Part shown: piece by piece, positions 36,024 through 48,134 of the stretch | Layout: each line of letters opens with the position of its first letter | How positions within the stretch are numbered: the first letter of the stretch is position 1 | Assembly: GCA_900155495.1 (NCBI GenBank) | Contig: FTLJ01000402.1 | Location: forward strand, 49,047 to 113,046 | Length of the DNA stretch: 64,000 nucleotides | From: Porogramme epimiltina | Taxonomy: Eukaryota > Basidiomycota > Agaricomycetes > Polyporales > Polyporaceae | Direction of reading: 5' to 3' | Made by a program: the position numbers and the translations under genes | The notes under the pieces: model-generated | Seen by the model: only the letters and a program-made list of their open reading frames with translations | The model's database searches: none | Told to the model about the DNA's origin: nothing

Positions 36024-37067
36024 TCAAAGCGCCGTAGGCCGTTGTGGATCCGCTGTGTTCCGTATTCGCACCATATGGGGTGCTCCCGTCGTATTTGTCG
36101 ACACCACCTGTCGAGGGAGCTCAGCGAATGCGCGAGTTATTGAAGCAGAAACGGTGCACGCACGAGAAGGGGTGTCATCAACTGCGCCGTACGCAATCAT
36201 TGAAGACCCAGGATTAGACGGTGTGCCACCTACACCCGCCAGTCCATCGGTCGTCGAAATGGCGAATCTCGAGGGGCTTCCACTTTTCTTCGTTCGCTTC
36301 GTGGGAGGAGAATCCGCATACGCGCTCTCTGGCCCTGAAGCAAGCTCTCCTGACTCACTTCGAGATCGCTTCAGACGTTGCGGAGTACCCAGATTTTGGG
36401 GGCCAAGCGAAACGTCTGGAAGATTTGGAACCTGCGTAAAATCTGAAGATCGTGACGTGTCAGTTGTCTTGGAGGGCGCAGAGGGGTCGAACTTTGCGTT
36501 GCGATAAGGAACCGAAAGAGTTACGACCGATGAGGATGCGCCATGTGGGAGAGGAACAGAACGCGTAAAATCTAGAGAAATTGAAGATTGACGCGAAGGA
36601 CGGGAAGAAAAATACGACGAAAAAGCATCTGCACGTGCAGAAGCCTCAATGCGCTCCAGAGAAGTGCCAGTGAAGATAAGATTGAGGGCAGGGAGAGTCG
36701 ACGACGACGAGGTCGTCTGCGGTTGCGAAAAGAGGGGGAGATGAAGGTGGGAGTCGTTAAAGTTTGAGAAATACCACTCGTTCTCATCCTTGATGAAGAG
36801 CTCTACGTCCGCACCAGGCGACTCTTGCGCCGCCGACGGTCGTCGGAGATCCTTCGTGAGGTCTTCAGCGCGAACAAAGTCGTTGAGAACGTTGCCATGC
36901 GCCAGCGCCGCATCATCTAGAGGTCGGTCTGGTGTTTGATAAACGAAAGAGCCTGTGTCTTGCGTTCCCGACGCGCCGCCGGATATGCTTCCCTGCGGTG
37001 TATCAGTGGAAACTCGATACTACGAAGCAATTGCAGTGCTTACAGGCTCAAAAGGATAGTTGGACAT
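36024..37067 (-). CDS. Ser-rich putative nuclear protein with a 24-nt first exon
   Basis: Exon 1 is 37067-37044 (ATG, MSNYPFEP) and exon 2 is 36992-36024, a 969-nt frame without stops. The intron is GTAAGC...CGCAG, 51 nt, phase 0; the product is about 330 residues. The long exon has no Met near its start, so it is invisible to a start-codon-based frame search. Its codons give a sensible protein: an acidic N-terminal part (ADVELFIKDENEWYFSNF), then Ser/Thr-rich regions, a repeated FTRSV / DFTQV pattern, and a bipartite nuclear signal KRSRSES...PPTKRTKKSGSPSR. A C/T-rich tract lies just upstream of the ATG (antisense of 37110-37150). It sits between two C2H2 genes on the same strand; a relation to them is only a guess. 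No DNA-binding domain was seen, and downstream exons are possible. Confidence 0.65.
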
Positions 37068-37948
37068 GAGTGATCCAAGATTCAGGAGGAAACTCTGGGC
37101 GCGATGAGAGTGTGTGGAGAGAGGGAGAGAGAGAGACGATGGACGATGGACGCTGGGGAGGCTGAGACACGCTGAGCGCGTCCCGACGCGTCTACTAGTC
37201 ATGTGCCCAATCACACCCTTGAGCCACCCACTGGCTCTTTGTTCACAGAGTTTAGGACAAGAGCCCGTCGCTACGGGACCATGGTAGTCGCTTAGAAACC
37301 AGACACTCTATGGGCTGAGCGTGTGCTGGAGCCCAAGGGCTCATAGCGTGAGGCACAAACAAGATCAATTCGAATACAGTTCGGGCGCAAGCTCTGAACA
37401 CATGTACATAGGAGAGGTACCAAGACGTAGCACGGAAATGCATCAGAAGTACAAGATATGTAGACGTCAGGGGAGGAGGGTGACAGGATTCAACAAGTCA
37501 GAGACAATGTTATGTCCCGCATATGGACGTTTCGAACGCAGATAGCGAGGCAGCCACAACGTATTTACAGAAGTTACAGAGGAGGTCGCGAGACAGTTCA
37601 GACCGAAAGCAAGAAAGGGCATCAAGAGAATGGGTCCCATCACGAAAACGAACACCTCTTCGACGCGACATTCCCGGAGCCCGCGCGTAAGCAGACTCCG
37701 AGAATGTCCCAGCGAAGATGAACTCCGTATTTCATCATCTCGTCCAATAGCCGCATAATAACCCTCCACGCGTAGTCCGACACCAATATGAAGCAGTCAG
37801 CACTCAGGCTGACAGCTAGAGGTGGGCGCCGGACTGGAGGGGCATTATACTGCTGCTGCGCGCGATCCGTGGATCTGCCGTGACATACGCCGTGAGCGTG
37901 CAGCGAGGATAGAAGGGACGATCGTGCTCACCGGGACAGCCCATAAAT
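37068..37948. other. Intergenic region with promoter-like pyrimidine tract
   Basis: Between the Ser-rich gene and C2H2-B. A purine-rich stretch at 37114-37152 is a C/T tract on the coding strand of the upstream gene, consistent with a 5' UTR or core promoter. A minus frame at 37467-37769 has a hydrophobic centre but lacks a good ATG or motif and is not called. Confidence 0.4.
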
Positions 37949-38874
37949 CTAATGCTTCGCCTTGCGCCTCTTGAGGTCCTCGCGGGGTGTTCCGAGGTCG
38001 GTGTGGTACGACTGATAGTGCCGGTCGCGGTCGTGTTCCCGGGCGAATGGTTTCTGGGAGCACCCAGCAACCGGGCAGGCGTACGGGCGTATGTCGAGGT
38101 GTGTCTTGACGTGTGAATCGCGATTGTACTTGCGTGCGAACACTGCCCCAGCGGGCATAAGCCGGCGAGGATTATTGGCGAACGAACTGGCCACGTACCC
38201 TTCGGACATCCTGCAACCGTACAAGAGAACTGCGTAGGGCCGGTTTGGCGGCGTTGGCGTTTTGCGGGACGCTCCTCGCCGAGATCCATATCGAAGAGGG
38301 TAGAGGGGCCCCTCTTGAATGGAGCAGGAATGGGGTCGCTCGTGACAGGCGAAGGACAGCCATGCATGCCGAAAGCACCATCGCACCAGCCGTAAGGCGG
38401 GGGGACGGCGCACGCCATGTTGACGCTGTTGGGAGAGTCGGGCGACAATGGCAACCAGTCGAAGCGGGGCGTGAAGTTGAAGTTGAAGTCGTTTTGCGGC
38501 GGGTCGCATAGAGGGGTGAGGCCAGCCACATTCTCGGGCGATGCGATGCCGATGGGGAGGTATGAGAACTCCTCGCCGCACAATGGCAGCGGGATAGGAG
38601 CCGGAAGGTGTGGGGAGTCGCCCCAGCTGGTGGATATTGGGGTACTGGGTAGGCTGTCGTCGACATCGGATGTGGTTGATTGAGGGCTCGAGGCTCCGCT
38701 GAGATTAGGGGAGATGGGAGCCTCGTAGGGGGAGAGTTGTGCGCAATCTGGAAGTGGTAGTATCGACTGCCAATCAACACCGTCGTCGGCGTTGATGTTG
38801 GCGAAGTTGCTCGCGAAATGGTTTTCATGGTCCAACTCGCCAAGGGGGAAGTCAAAAGAGGAGCCGAAGGACAT
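37949..38874 (-). CDS. C2H2 zinc-finger protein, putative transcription factor (C2H2-B)
   Basis: Two exons, 38874-38199 and 38142-37949, on the minus strand; 289 residues. The phase-1 GT-AG intron splits finger 1. The ATG at 38874 is the first in frame (MSFGSSFDFPLGELDHENHF); upstream frame extension has only GTG. The N-terminal part is acidic and Ser/Pro-rich and looks like an activation region. A basic stretch EERPAKRQRRQTG precedes the fingers. Finger 1 is CTVAGCPKVFARKYNRDSH..H and finger 2 is CPVAGCSQKPFAREHDRDRH...H. The C-terminus is basic (KRRKAKH). The protein is expected to be nuclear and DNA-binding. Targets are unknown; whether it regulates the flanking NLR genes is not shown by the sequence. 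Confidence 0.88.
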
Positions 38875-41800
38875 ATCGCGAGATGATATTGAGAGACCAG
38901 GATGGTTGTCGTGAGGAACGGGTAGGAGGCCGACGATGGGAGCAAACAGAGGACGAGTTGAAGTCCTCCACACAGGGACGCGTGTTGATTAAGTAAGCGT
39001 CTGCGGCATCACCGCAGACGGCACGGCCTCGGCATCTTCTGACAGGGCCGTGCACGTTCACCGCAACGTCCTTCGACGAAAGGCTGTATGAAGCTGTCAT
39101 CCCTGCACTTTCCAGAACATCGCAGCACTCTGCATATACAGAAAAGCGCTGCGCGCCTGCCAGTAAGCCCGTCCCTTCTAGGACAACTTGCCCTGATGCT
39201 CCAGGGACCAGTGCTGAAGCGCTGAAGCCTTACTTCGGGCCCCCCTCAGGTTGGAGTTGCATTTCGAGGACCGGCGCGGCGACCAGGCTCGTGTTGAGAC
39301 TTTTCTGCCTCAATGTGAAAGCGAATCCGGTGGGTGCCATTGCTATCTTCGCGTGCTGAAAGACTGATGGTATATCCACCAGCCTCAGTAGACGGAACAC
39401 TAGTGCCTCGAACTCGTCATCGAGTGGCGTCACTCGGCATGACAAGTATCATGACGTTTCGCATCGAGTCGCCCGTAAGTGTGCACGTGATGTTGGACCC
39501 ACCTCTTACTCACCTTTAATACTGTATCCACGGCCTTGGAACCTCGGAGCAGCAGGAGGATCTAGATCTGGCAACCTCGAGTCCTAATCTCTGCCGTGTA
39601 TGACGACCCTAGATACCCAGGTTACACGAGCGCAAAAGCCCAGCTGATTTCGGGATCGGGGTAGGGACAGCCGAGCCGAACGTAGAGCTAGAGCTGAGAA
39701 ACCCATATCTTCTTGACCTATACTACGTGCGTAGTCCAAGACTAGTCCGTCTCATCGGATATTAGAGTCAACGCGGACACAGCCTAACCAAGGGGATGTT
39801 TCCAGATTTCGACATAATCAGCTAGTGACGAAGAGCTAGTCCGCAAGCTTGCAGATATTCCCTAGAGATCAAGGAGGAGCATATCCGGGATGGAAATCGA
39901 CTATTCCCGAAGCACGAAAACCCGATATTTGCGGCGCTGGCACGACGCGGCGCACAAGAGGTAAGACGTAGATGCCGCGCTAGTCGTCATCGTATCGGAT
40001 GGGTTGAGTACGTACCTCTGACTAGAGACCTACCTTACACCTTTTCTCCTCAGTGCCCCACACCAGCGTGAGGCGTCGTTCAGGTATCAAGATGGGAGTG
40101 GGGGTCACGGCTGCCATCAGCTTTATATGCGGGGCACCCCTATTATATGCCGAGGACCGGTGTCATGATAATATGGAGCCGCGGTATGTCTTGTTTCAGC
40201 CAGAGGCTAATCCGCTTTGTGTTATGTGTACGCATGAGGCGGACTACCGCAGGCCCGAGCGTACGATCGGGCCCGCGCCTCCGCGGCATATCATAGCTTT
40301 GAGCCGAGGAAGGCCGAGTCCCGCCTTACCGTTTGTATGCAGCAATTTCCTTTGTGTGTCGCATTCATCGAATGGGCATACGGTCGTCCAATTGTTTGCG
40401 CGGTAAAGCCGCTGGCACATCGGCCCTTGTACATGCCGATACAATCGTGCTCGCTTGAGCCCCAGGGCCTGGTCACTGCAGCGTAGTCACTGGCAGGCTG
40501 CGGCACTTCCAGAAAGTGCGAAGGGTGCGCTCATCACAGCGCTTATTGCTTATCACATGCTTATGCGATCCGATCTGGTTCGATCCTCCAGGTGAGCCGG
40601 TGCGTCCCGACTGCCGGTGTGTGGGTCAATTCAGCGTGGAGTCGAATCCCTCTCTTTTTGCTTCCTCGCTCTCGAGCTCTACACTTGACCGTACGTCCTC
40701 AAATCTACTGCCCTCTACTATCTTCCGCTTACGCTTACAGAGTGCCCTGCTGCAAAATGCACTGGCCTTCCTTGTAAATGCATTTCGCAGTTCAGCTTGC
40801 CAACTTTCGCCTCACTTCTCGTTGACGAATTTCTATCCCTCCCAGATCGTTGCCCGCAGGCCCGCTCGCTGGGCTCCTCGTATCTGTTCATTGATGCGTC
40901 CCAAGGTTCCCCTAACCCTCCGTCTCTGGATAGACTACTGCACTTTGCCGACAGGGATTTTTTTTTTTTTTTGGTATCCGTGTTTATTGCCCTGGAGGGC
41001 CGAGCCCTATGGTAGGCATATGCGACAAGGTAGCTACGGGGTGCGGGTGACGGGGGGTCGCTGGACAAAAGCCGAGAATAATACGTAGTGGAGGGCGCGG
41101 CACGTGCCCCGGGGGTAGGTCCAGGGCGCGCCCGCCGGCCAGGCCGGCAGGCGGCACTCTCGCCATTAGTGTAGGGTGTTGTGTAGTAAAGTAGTTGTGA
41201 CAGGGATTGTGCGTATACTTCTATAGCCCACGACCATGGCCGACGACACGTCCCTCCTCAAGAGAACACCCTCACCCACCGAGGCGTGCCCTGAGTCAAG
41301 AGCTGAGCGAGCATCCGACGGCCATATCTCTCCTGTTTCCTGATCTCAACGTCTACATGCTGCCTTTCGACACTATCGGCATGCTCGCGATCTCAACCAC
41401 CTCTCACCGTCCGGCTAACGATCTGGAGGCGGGGTAGGTGGCACAAGTGGGCGGCATTGGGTGAAGTAGTCCAAGGAGCGGAGGCAGAGGCTTGCGGATT
41501 CGTGTCGTCATATGCGAGCGACAGGTGAGTACAGCTAGTTCGTCGTGTATATAGATTGTGTACAAACCGTGCAATGAAACAATTTGCCCCACCGAATGGA
41601 TCATCGATGTTGAGAATCATGCGCCTCTCGACGTGCTGGGGTAGGCACCTTTGCTGCGATACTCAATGTTGCCCCCCCTCTCCCAGACCGCTCAAGTCCT
41701 ATGTGTTCCCACCTCAGTGGTCTGGTCGGCCGGCTCGTCAGTCAGGACTTCGGTTCTTTGTCCTTCTGTCATCCTAACACGTCTCCGCCCGGCTAATTGA

Positions 41801-42699
41801 CCAACGCTCTTTCATCCATGCGCCGTACAGGCCCTCACGCGCGGCCAACATTGGCCCTCCAACCCCCGTGCCGCGATACTCGCCGCGGCCAGCTATCTGC
41901 TTCCGCCCCGTCGTAGTGCACAATCCCGCTGCACCATTCCGTCCAACCTACGCCGCTCATGCCCCCCCTCAACAATCAGGCGCATGGCGATCACTAGAAG
42001 CGCGGTACCATCAAAGGTCTTCGGGTCGCAGGTCGATCAAGCGAAAACAGCTCATTCGAGACCACCAGTGAGTCACGCTCGACTTCTTAAAGCATGCTAT
42101 GGTCTGAATATGCCGACGCGGACTTCAAGAGGTGGTTAGGGTCGTTCCTCTCCGAATACTTCCAGGCCCCAGGCCCGAAGAAGGAGCATATTCCTGTCTC
42201 CGGCACTAGCAGCGTGCCGCACAAGCAGCAACAAGCGAAATGGTGCGTCCGTACCGTGCGGCGCGCGACTTGCTCTTCGCGAAGTTGACACACTCACTCA
42301 CTAGCGCAGCTCGCGCCTTCTGTCGGCCGACTGCGGCGACAGGTATCACTCGCGCGTGGTGGGCGTTGTTTCGAAGTTACTGGGGACAGCCTTCTGAGAC
42401 AGTGCCCAACACGCATTGCGAACTCGCCCACTTTGCTCGTGCACGCTCATGCTGAGCTTACTTTCTCCGAACGTGTGAGTCAGCGGTGTGTTCTAACCCC
42501 ATATGGATTTTGCTGAGGTCCTTCGTACCTCTTAGTATCGCCGACTGTTCGGCACGTCGGAGATCGAGCGTGCTGTACGGCATGGTGCCTTTGTAAGGTG
42601 GATCGGCATAGTAGGACAAGGTCATCGAAGGCTCCATACAGTCACTAGTACGCTCACATAACGTCCCCCGAATGTCCCAGAACGATAGCTTGTATGCTT
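38875..42699. other. Long intergenic stretch, remnants only
   Basis: No complete gene is supported. There is a minus frame 39445-39230 without ATG (EFEALVFRLLRLVDIPSVFQ, then MAPTGFAFTLRQKSL) that looks coding-like but is isolated. A 15-T homopolymer lies at 40958-40972. A GC palindrome (GCCGGCCAGGCCGGC) lies near 41133-41147. A plus frame at 42094-42288 (EYADADFKRWLGSFLSEYFQ) is protein-like. These may be decayed exons. Confidence 0.35.
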
Positions 42700-42980
42700 G
42701 TATGAACCATGCGCGGTGATAGACCAACCGGCTCTAGTTCAGAATGACTCTTATGTAGACATGTAAGCAAACTACGTAAGTGCCCGCCAGGGTCCTCAGT
42801 GAGACCGAATGCCCCTTCGAGTATCTCATAGTGAGAAAGCATTCCTGGCGTGTTTGTTGGCATTTGGACAAGGCTTCGGCCGGAAAAGTTCACTGTGGGC
42901 GTATCACGTGCCATATATCCGAACAGGGGCGCTAACAAGGGCGCCCAGAACCACATCATCACGTCCGGAGTTCGATAGCG
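42700..42980 (-). pseudogene. Possible aquaporin C-terminal relic
   Basis: A minus-strand frame contains PDVMMWFWAPLLAPLFGYMA, resembling the W-F-W-x-P-x-x-A-P-x-x-G pattern of the last transmembrane helix of aquaporins/aquaglyceroporins. A polar tail follows (LSHYEILEGAFGLTEDPGGH). Nothing matching earlier aquaporin exons lies upstream; that space is the start of NLR-4. The likely reading is a gene fragment cut off by NLR-4 insertion or rearrangement. The identification rests on one helix and is weak. Confidence 0.3.
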
Positions 42981-43037
42981 TTCGCTTCCGCCCATAGCAC
43001 CCCTCCCTTCAGGGTGCCCGCCGCCTCCCGCCATTCG

Positions 43038-46000
43038 ATGGCCTCCGCCCCTTCCACGCCACACAAAGTGACCTGGCGGGAGAAAGCGGGCGTCAAATTT
43101 CAACGGTGGCTCAAGCGTCCACCCCGTCCCACCTCCGAGTCCCACGCCATCGCCCGAACCTCCGTGGATGTGACTAGCCAGCCTGTTCTCGGCGAGCAAC
43201 CTGTCCATCGCGCTGCAGAGGGCGTGGCTCGGAGTCCTCAAATAATCTTCTCCACCGCGCCTGGGGTTGCTTCTGATTCGCCACAGGGTGGGGCCGCAGA
43301 TCCAACTCCCTCCCGCGTCCCTAAACATCCGGCCGACTCTCGTTCCGGATCTGCTCAGGCTCTATCTCAGCCTGACCTACAGTCAAAAGGCTCAGAGCTC
43401 AGGAAGATAGTAGTCGATGGCGTCCTCAAGGCCCTCTGTATAACCAGAGAACTGTCCGGGTCGTTCCCCCCGCTTCAAGCGGCTGCTACCGTTTTAATTG
43501 AGGTCGTCGAGACCTATAAGGTGCGCACGATTGACCCAGGGATGCTCTGCTGCTCCAGTTTGTATATGAGCTAACTGCTACGCAGACACATCTTGCCAAC
43601 GTCAAGGCTTTGCAGGAACTTCAGAGGCTCATCAGCGACCTAAACATCGTTGTTGAGGTCAAGATACCTCAAAACGATGACCCCTCGTCCCTAGATTCTC
43701 GTGTTCAACGCGTTTTGGACCAGCTTAGTGGGTGCGTCATGGTCTGTCACGTCCCTTCCTACCAAATCCTGACGACCGGCTCCGTTTGTAGCCAGGTTGA
43801 AGAAGTCGCTGCAAGAATCGAAAAACTAAGAGACGAGTCTACGCCTCTACAAATGATTAGGGCGGGGTATATCGAAGAGAAGATCTCGGCCTTCACTGCG
43901 GACCTCAAACGGTGTGTAGATAGCGCACAGGTACTGTTCATCATGTATAGACGTTGATCATCGCCAATCGATACTAATTGAGTCCTTAATAGCTAACGGT
44001 GGCGGTAGCCACGTACGCTGGTATGTCCGAGATCCCGGGAAAGACAGCTAAGCTCGTGATGCGAGTTCTGGACGATCGGGAGTTCAGTAAGTGCCACCTG
44101 ATGCGTCTCTCTTCTTTCCGATCATCTAAATGCACGATTTAGACATCCCAGGGTTACGCTACGCGGTGCATGCAAGGTTCGACGCCAACGATCGCCACAG
44201 TGAATGTGTCTCCACGACCCGGGCGGAGATTCTCATGTCAATCTACCGGTGGATCCGACCGACCGACCCCTCAATCTCGAGAGATTCCGCTACCCTTGAC
44301 GATCCCATCCCCTTGTCAGCCATTATAGTATGGATATGCGGTGTCGCCGGTTCTGGCAAGTCGACGCTCGCGCGCACTATTGCAAGTTGGTGCGACTCCA
44401 ACGAGCGTGGCAACAGCGCGCTGGTAGCAAGCTTCTTCTGTGACCGATCCAATGACGACTGCAGCAATGTCAAACTGGTTTTCCCTACGATCGCGCGCCA
44501 GCTGGCATTATCGCTTCCTCCAGTGTTCAAGGAAAACCTCCGGAAAGCCATCAGAAGCAACCCGGATATCTACGATTCCATCCCCTCCTACCAGCTGCAG
44601 AAACTTATCGTCGAACCCCTCCATGACCTGCCAGAGTCCCCATCGGAGGACGCTCGAATAGTTGTGATCGACGCCCTCGACGAGTGCAAGAACGACGCAG
44701 CCATTTCCGTCATCATCGCCGCACTTTCGAAACACGCCGGTGCCCTGCGTTCCCTCCGCTTCGTGATCACCAGCCGCCCTGAAACCCATATATCTGCCGG
44801 ATTCCGCAGTTCCCAGCTCACCCAATGCACCTACCGCTTACTCCTTGCACGTATCCCGGAAGAGTGGACGCGTCGGGACATCATCACGTTCTTGAAGGCC
44901 CGGTTTGAAGAGATCAGGCAGTGCTACGAGGAACTCCAGGAGAACTGGCCAGATGACGTCACGCTTTCCAGAATCGAACTGCTCACATGCGGGCTCTTTA
45001 TCTACGCCTCGACGCTACTTGCCTACATTTCGGCCTCAGAATCCGGTGCTAGCCCGAGGAGGTTGTTGGACGAGTTCCTCAATCGGACGCCTACAGCTTC
45101 GTCCCCTGAAACTACCTCCCCGTTGGCTTCCCTATACGGCCTCTATACCGACGTCATGGAATTAGCGTACCCGGAGAAAGACAAGCTCGACCGCGAAGTG
45201 TCGGTGAAGCGACTCCATGTCGTGTTAGGCACAATCGTGGTGTTGCGGGACCAGCTGTCTCCCGCTGCGCTTGGGGCCCTCCTGAACCTCGACGAAGAGG
45301 AGGTGCGGTTTACTCTCCGACGTCTTCACTCCGTCATCAGCGTCCCCGATATCTCTGCCCGCGAAGACGTAATACGTCTCATACACCCATCGTTCTCAGA
45401 TTTCCTTCTCGACCAGTCTTGTCGATCAGACCCTCGATCGGCGCGTTTCGCGGTGGACCTAAAACAGCAGCACACGATGGTCGCCAAGCTTTGTCTTCAA
45501 GCGTTGCGTGGCCTCCGTCGTGGTATCCATCAACACGAAGCCTACCGAGTCTCGGACGGCGAAGTGGAGGACCCCGAGACGCTCCAGACAGCCGGTGTCT
45601 CACCGCAACTGCAATACGCGTGCAAGCACTGGACCCGGCATCTGTCTAGCGGATCCATAGATGACGAAATCGCTAGACTAGTAGCGGAACTTTGTCAGAC
45701 TCGCCTTTTGATGTGGTTGGAGACTCTGGCTGTGATGGGGTCTATCGATGGCGTCGTCGAAGCCCTGGTTGACGCGAGGCAGGCCCTTAAGGTAAGACAC
45801 ATTCCACGAGGGTTAAGGCAGCGCAGCTAACTTTCAGTGCAGGGCGCACCGGGTATCATACTCGAGTCATTGTACGATTGCCAACGGATGGTCCAGCTGT
45901 GCTATCCAGTCATCAATACATCCGCGGCGCACGTGTACAGATCCGCTCTTCCCTCATGTCCCTCTTCGTCCGTTCTTCGTACCATATACGCTCAAGACCT

Positions 46001-48134
46001 CGAAGACGGTCCTCGGATATGCGTTGGCCTACAACCCACCTGGAGCGCCAACATCGCTACGCTCGAAGGCCACCTCAGAAACGTAATGTCCGCCGCGTAT
46101 TCCCCGGATGGCAAGCAGGTCGCCTCCGCTTCCTTAGATCTCTCCATACGGCTATGGGATGCTTCCACAGGTTCCTCACTCCACGTCCTCGGTACAAAGG
46201 AGCTGGTCTGGTGTGTAGCGTTCTCGCCGAACGGGAAGGAGATTCTCTCGGGGTTGGAGAGCGGCACCGTATCCATGTGGGACGTGGCGACAGGTGCACG
46301 CATTGCATCGAAGAAGGTTCACTCCGAAGGAATCGGAGGCGTATCCTACTCCCCTGGAGGTCGCTACGCCGCCTCGGGCTCCTGTGACAACACCGTTATA
46401 CTGTGGAGAGTCGCGCCAGGGGTGCTAGAGGTATCCAAGACCCTAACAGGGCATACCAAAGATATCAATTCGGTCGCCTTTGCTCACGACGGATCTTTCC
46501 TGGTCTCTGGAAGCGACGACAAAACCTGCAGAATATGGTCCGTTTCGGACACCTCAGGGACCCCCGCTTACACGCTCCAGAATGACTCTGAGGTCCGTTC
46601 AATTGCCGTCTCTCCTGACAATAAGACGATAGCGTGCGGATGCGAGGGCGCAGTCATTCTATGGCACATTGATGGCTCACCAACCCCAAGACCATCTGGG
46701 CGTCTGGATTTGCAAGACGGTCACGTGTGGGGAGTGGATTTCTCTCCAGACGGGCGGATCCTCGCTGTCGGCCGTAGTACGCGCAACGGATCATGGATTC
46801 GCCTGTGGGACTGCATGGCTCGAGAGTGGTGTGGGGAGCCTGAAGAGATCCTCGGCGAAGAAATCTATCAAGTACGGTTTTCCCCCGACGCCTCCCAGCT
46901 CGCTTCCTGCCACTCCAGCGGGACGACGCGCATCTGGGACGTTCGCCTGATGCAAACTCGGACAGGGTCATCCCCATCTCCCGACGATGGCGCTTCGGCA
47001 AACCAGTCCTTCCCCGCGTCAGTATGCTCCGTCGTATTCTCTCCTCGCGACCCCGGTCTCCTCGCCACTCTTGTGCCGGACGGGACGATACAGCTTTGGA
47101 GCCTATCCTCCGGAAAGCCACGCCGTGGGATGGTCCACACTAGCCCTAGTGGTATATACGTTCACCGTGCAGCTCTTATGTGGTCACCGGACGGTACACG
47201 CCTGGCGCTTACTGGACAACTGGACCATTCCATTGTCCTATATGACGTCGAACGAGGCGCCCCCCCGGTCATCCTCACTGGACATTCAGACTGGGTACTT
47301 CCAGCTATCTCCACCCCAGACTCACGCCATGTCATCTCGGGTTCCATTGACGGCACCGTTCGGTGTTGGGACGCGGACTCTGGAGGCGGAAGCCTCGTCT
47401 ACACAGGAAGAGGGGAGATCTGGGCATTAGCAGTCTCGCCGTGCGGGCGCTACGTTCTTGCTTCATCCATGGACCGAGAACGCCTTCCAGGGGCAGCCTA
47501 CGACCTTCGGCCTGTGAGCACCCGACATACGCTCCTTTCGTGGTCCTCAGATGGCTACTCCACGGTACATCTCCACGACCTCACGTCAAACGCTGTGGCT
47601 TGGAGGGGAAATCACTTCCACGCAATAGTCGCCCTCTCATTCTCTCCGGACGGCTCGCGCGTCGTCGGAGCCAGTGAGTACGGCGAGATCTCGCTTTGGG
47701 ACTTCACCCCCTTTACTTTCCCCAACGCTTCCGTCTCAGGCTCGGCCGAGGTTCCTGGTCCGGCCGCACACCTCCTCTGGCAATTCCGTGCCGAATGGTC
47801 CGCTCACGTCGAATGGATCCGGTTCTCTTCAGACGAGCGCGCCATCCTCACCAATGATAGCACCACGTCGATCACATCCCAGCAACATCTCCCTCTCGCT
47901 GCGCTTCATGACGAGGCTTCGCCGTCTCGCACAGTCGACTACTACTCTTCAGACGAGTGGATTTACCAGATCGGAGTTGGGGGAGAGCGTCTCAGGGTAT
48001 GCTGGCTCCCATTGATGTACAGATATGTTCCCAGTATCTCGAAAAGATCCAGGTGGATGACAAATGGACGTTTCGTCGTGTTCTACAACTCCGAAGAACG
48101 TCTAATCATCATCGACATGCTTAGTTGTCAGTAG
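43038..48134 (+). CDS. NLR-4: NACHT-WD40 STAND protein
   Basis: Complete gene with six exons: 43038-43520, 43586-43731, 43792-43930, 43993-44086, 44143-45791 and 45843-48134; about 1,600 residues. All introns are GT-AG and in phase. Start: the open frame extends to a GTG at 43014, but the first ATG is at 43038 (MASAPSTPHKVTWREKAG). Residues 1-~125 are the linker. The helical module spans ~125-288 (SGSFPPLQAAATVLIEVVETY; VEEVAARIEKLRDES; LTVAVATYAGM). NACHT lies at ~288-837: Walker A GVAGSGKST at ~354-362, Walker B RIVVIDALDEC at ~455-464, FVITSRPET, IHPSFSDFLLD. The WD40 domain covers ~838-1600 with about 14 blades and ends RLIIIDMLSCQ. NLR-4 and NLR-5 share more sequence with each other than with NLR-1 to -3 (for example SAAYSPDGKQ...SASLD in blade 1), so they form a second subgroup in opposite orientation. 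The CACGTG 128 bp upstream of the ATG lacks the extended block found at the other four genes. Confidence 0.92.

Noticed and set aside
40958..40972. Run of 15 T
   Set aside because: A plain homopolymer with no adjacent gene end or hairpin; not called as a terminator or retroposon tail because no target-site duplication was seen.
43014..43037. Upstream GTG start for NLR-4
   Set aside because: Nuclear fungal genes start at ATG; the first in-frame ATG is at 43038 in a reasonable context, and the extra 8 codons overlap the relic on the other strand.
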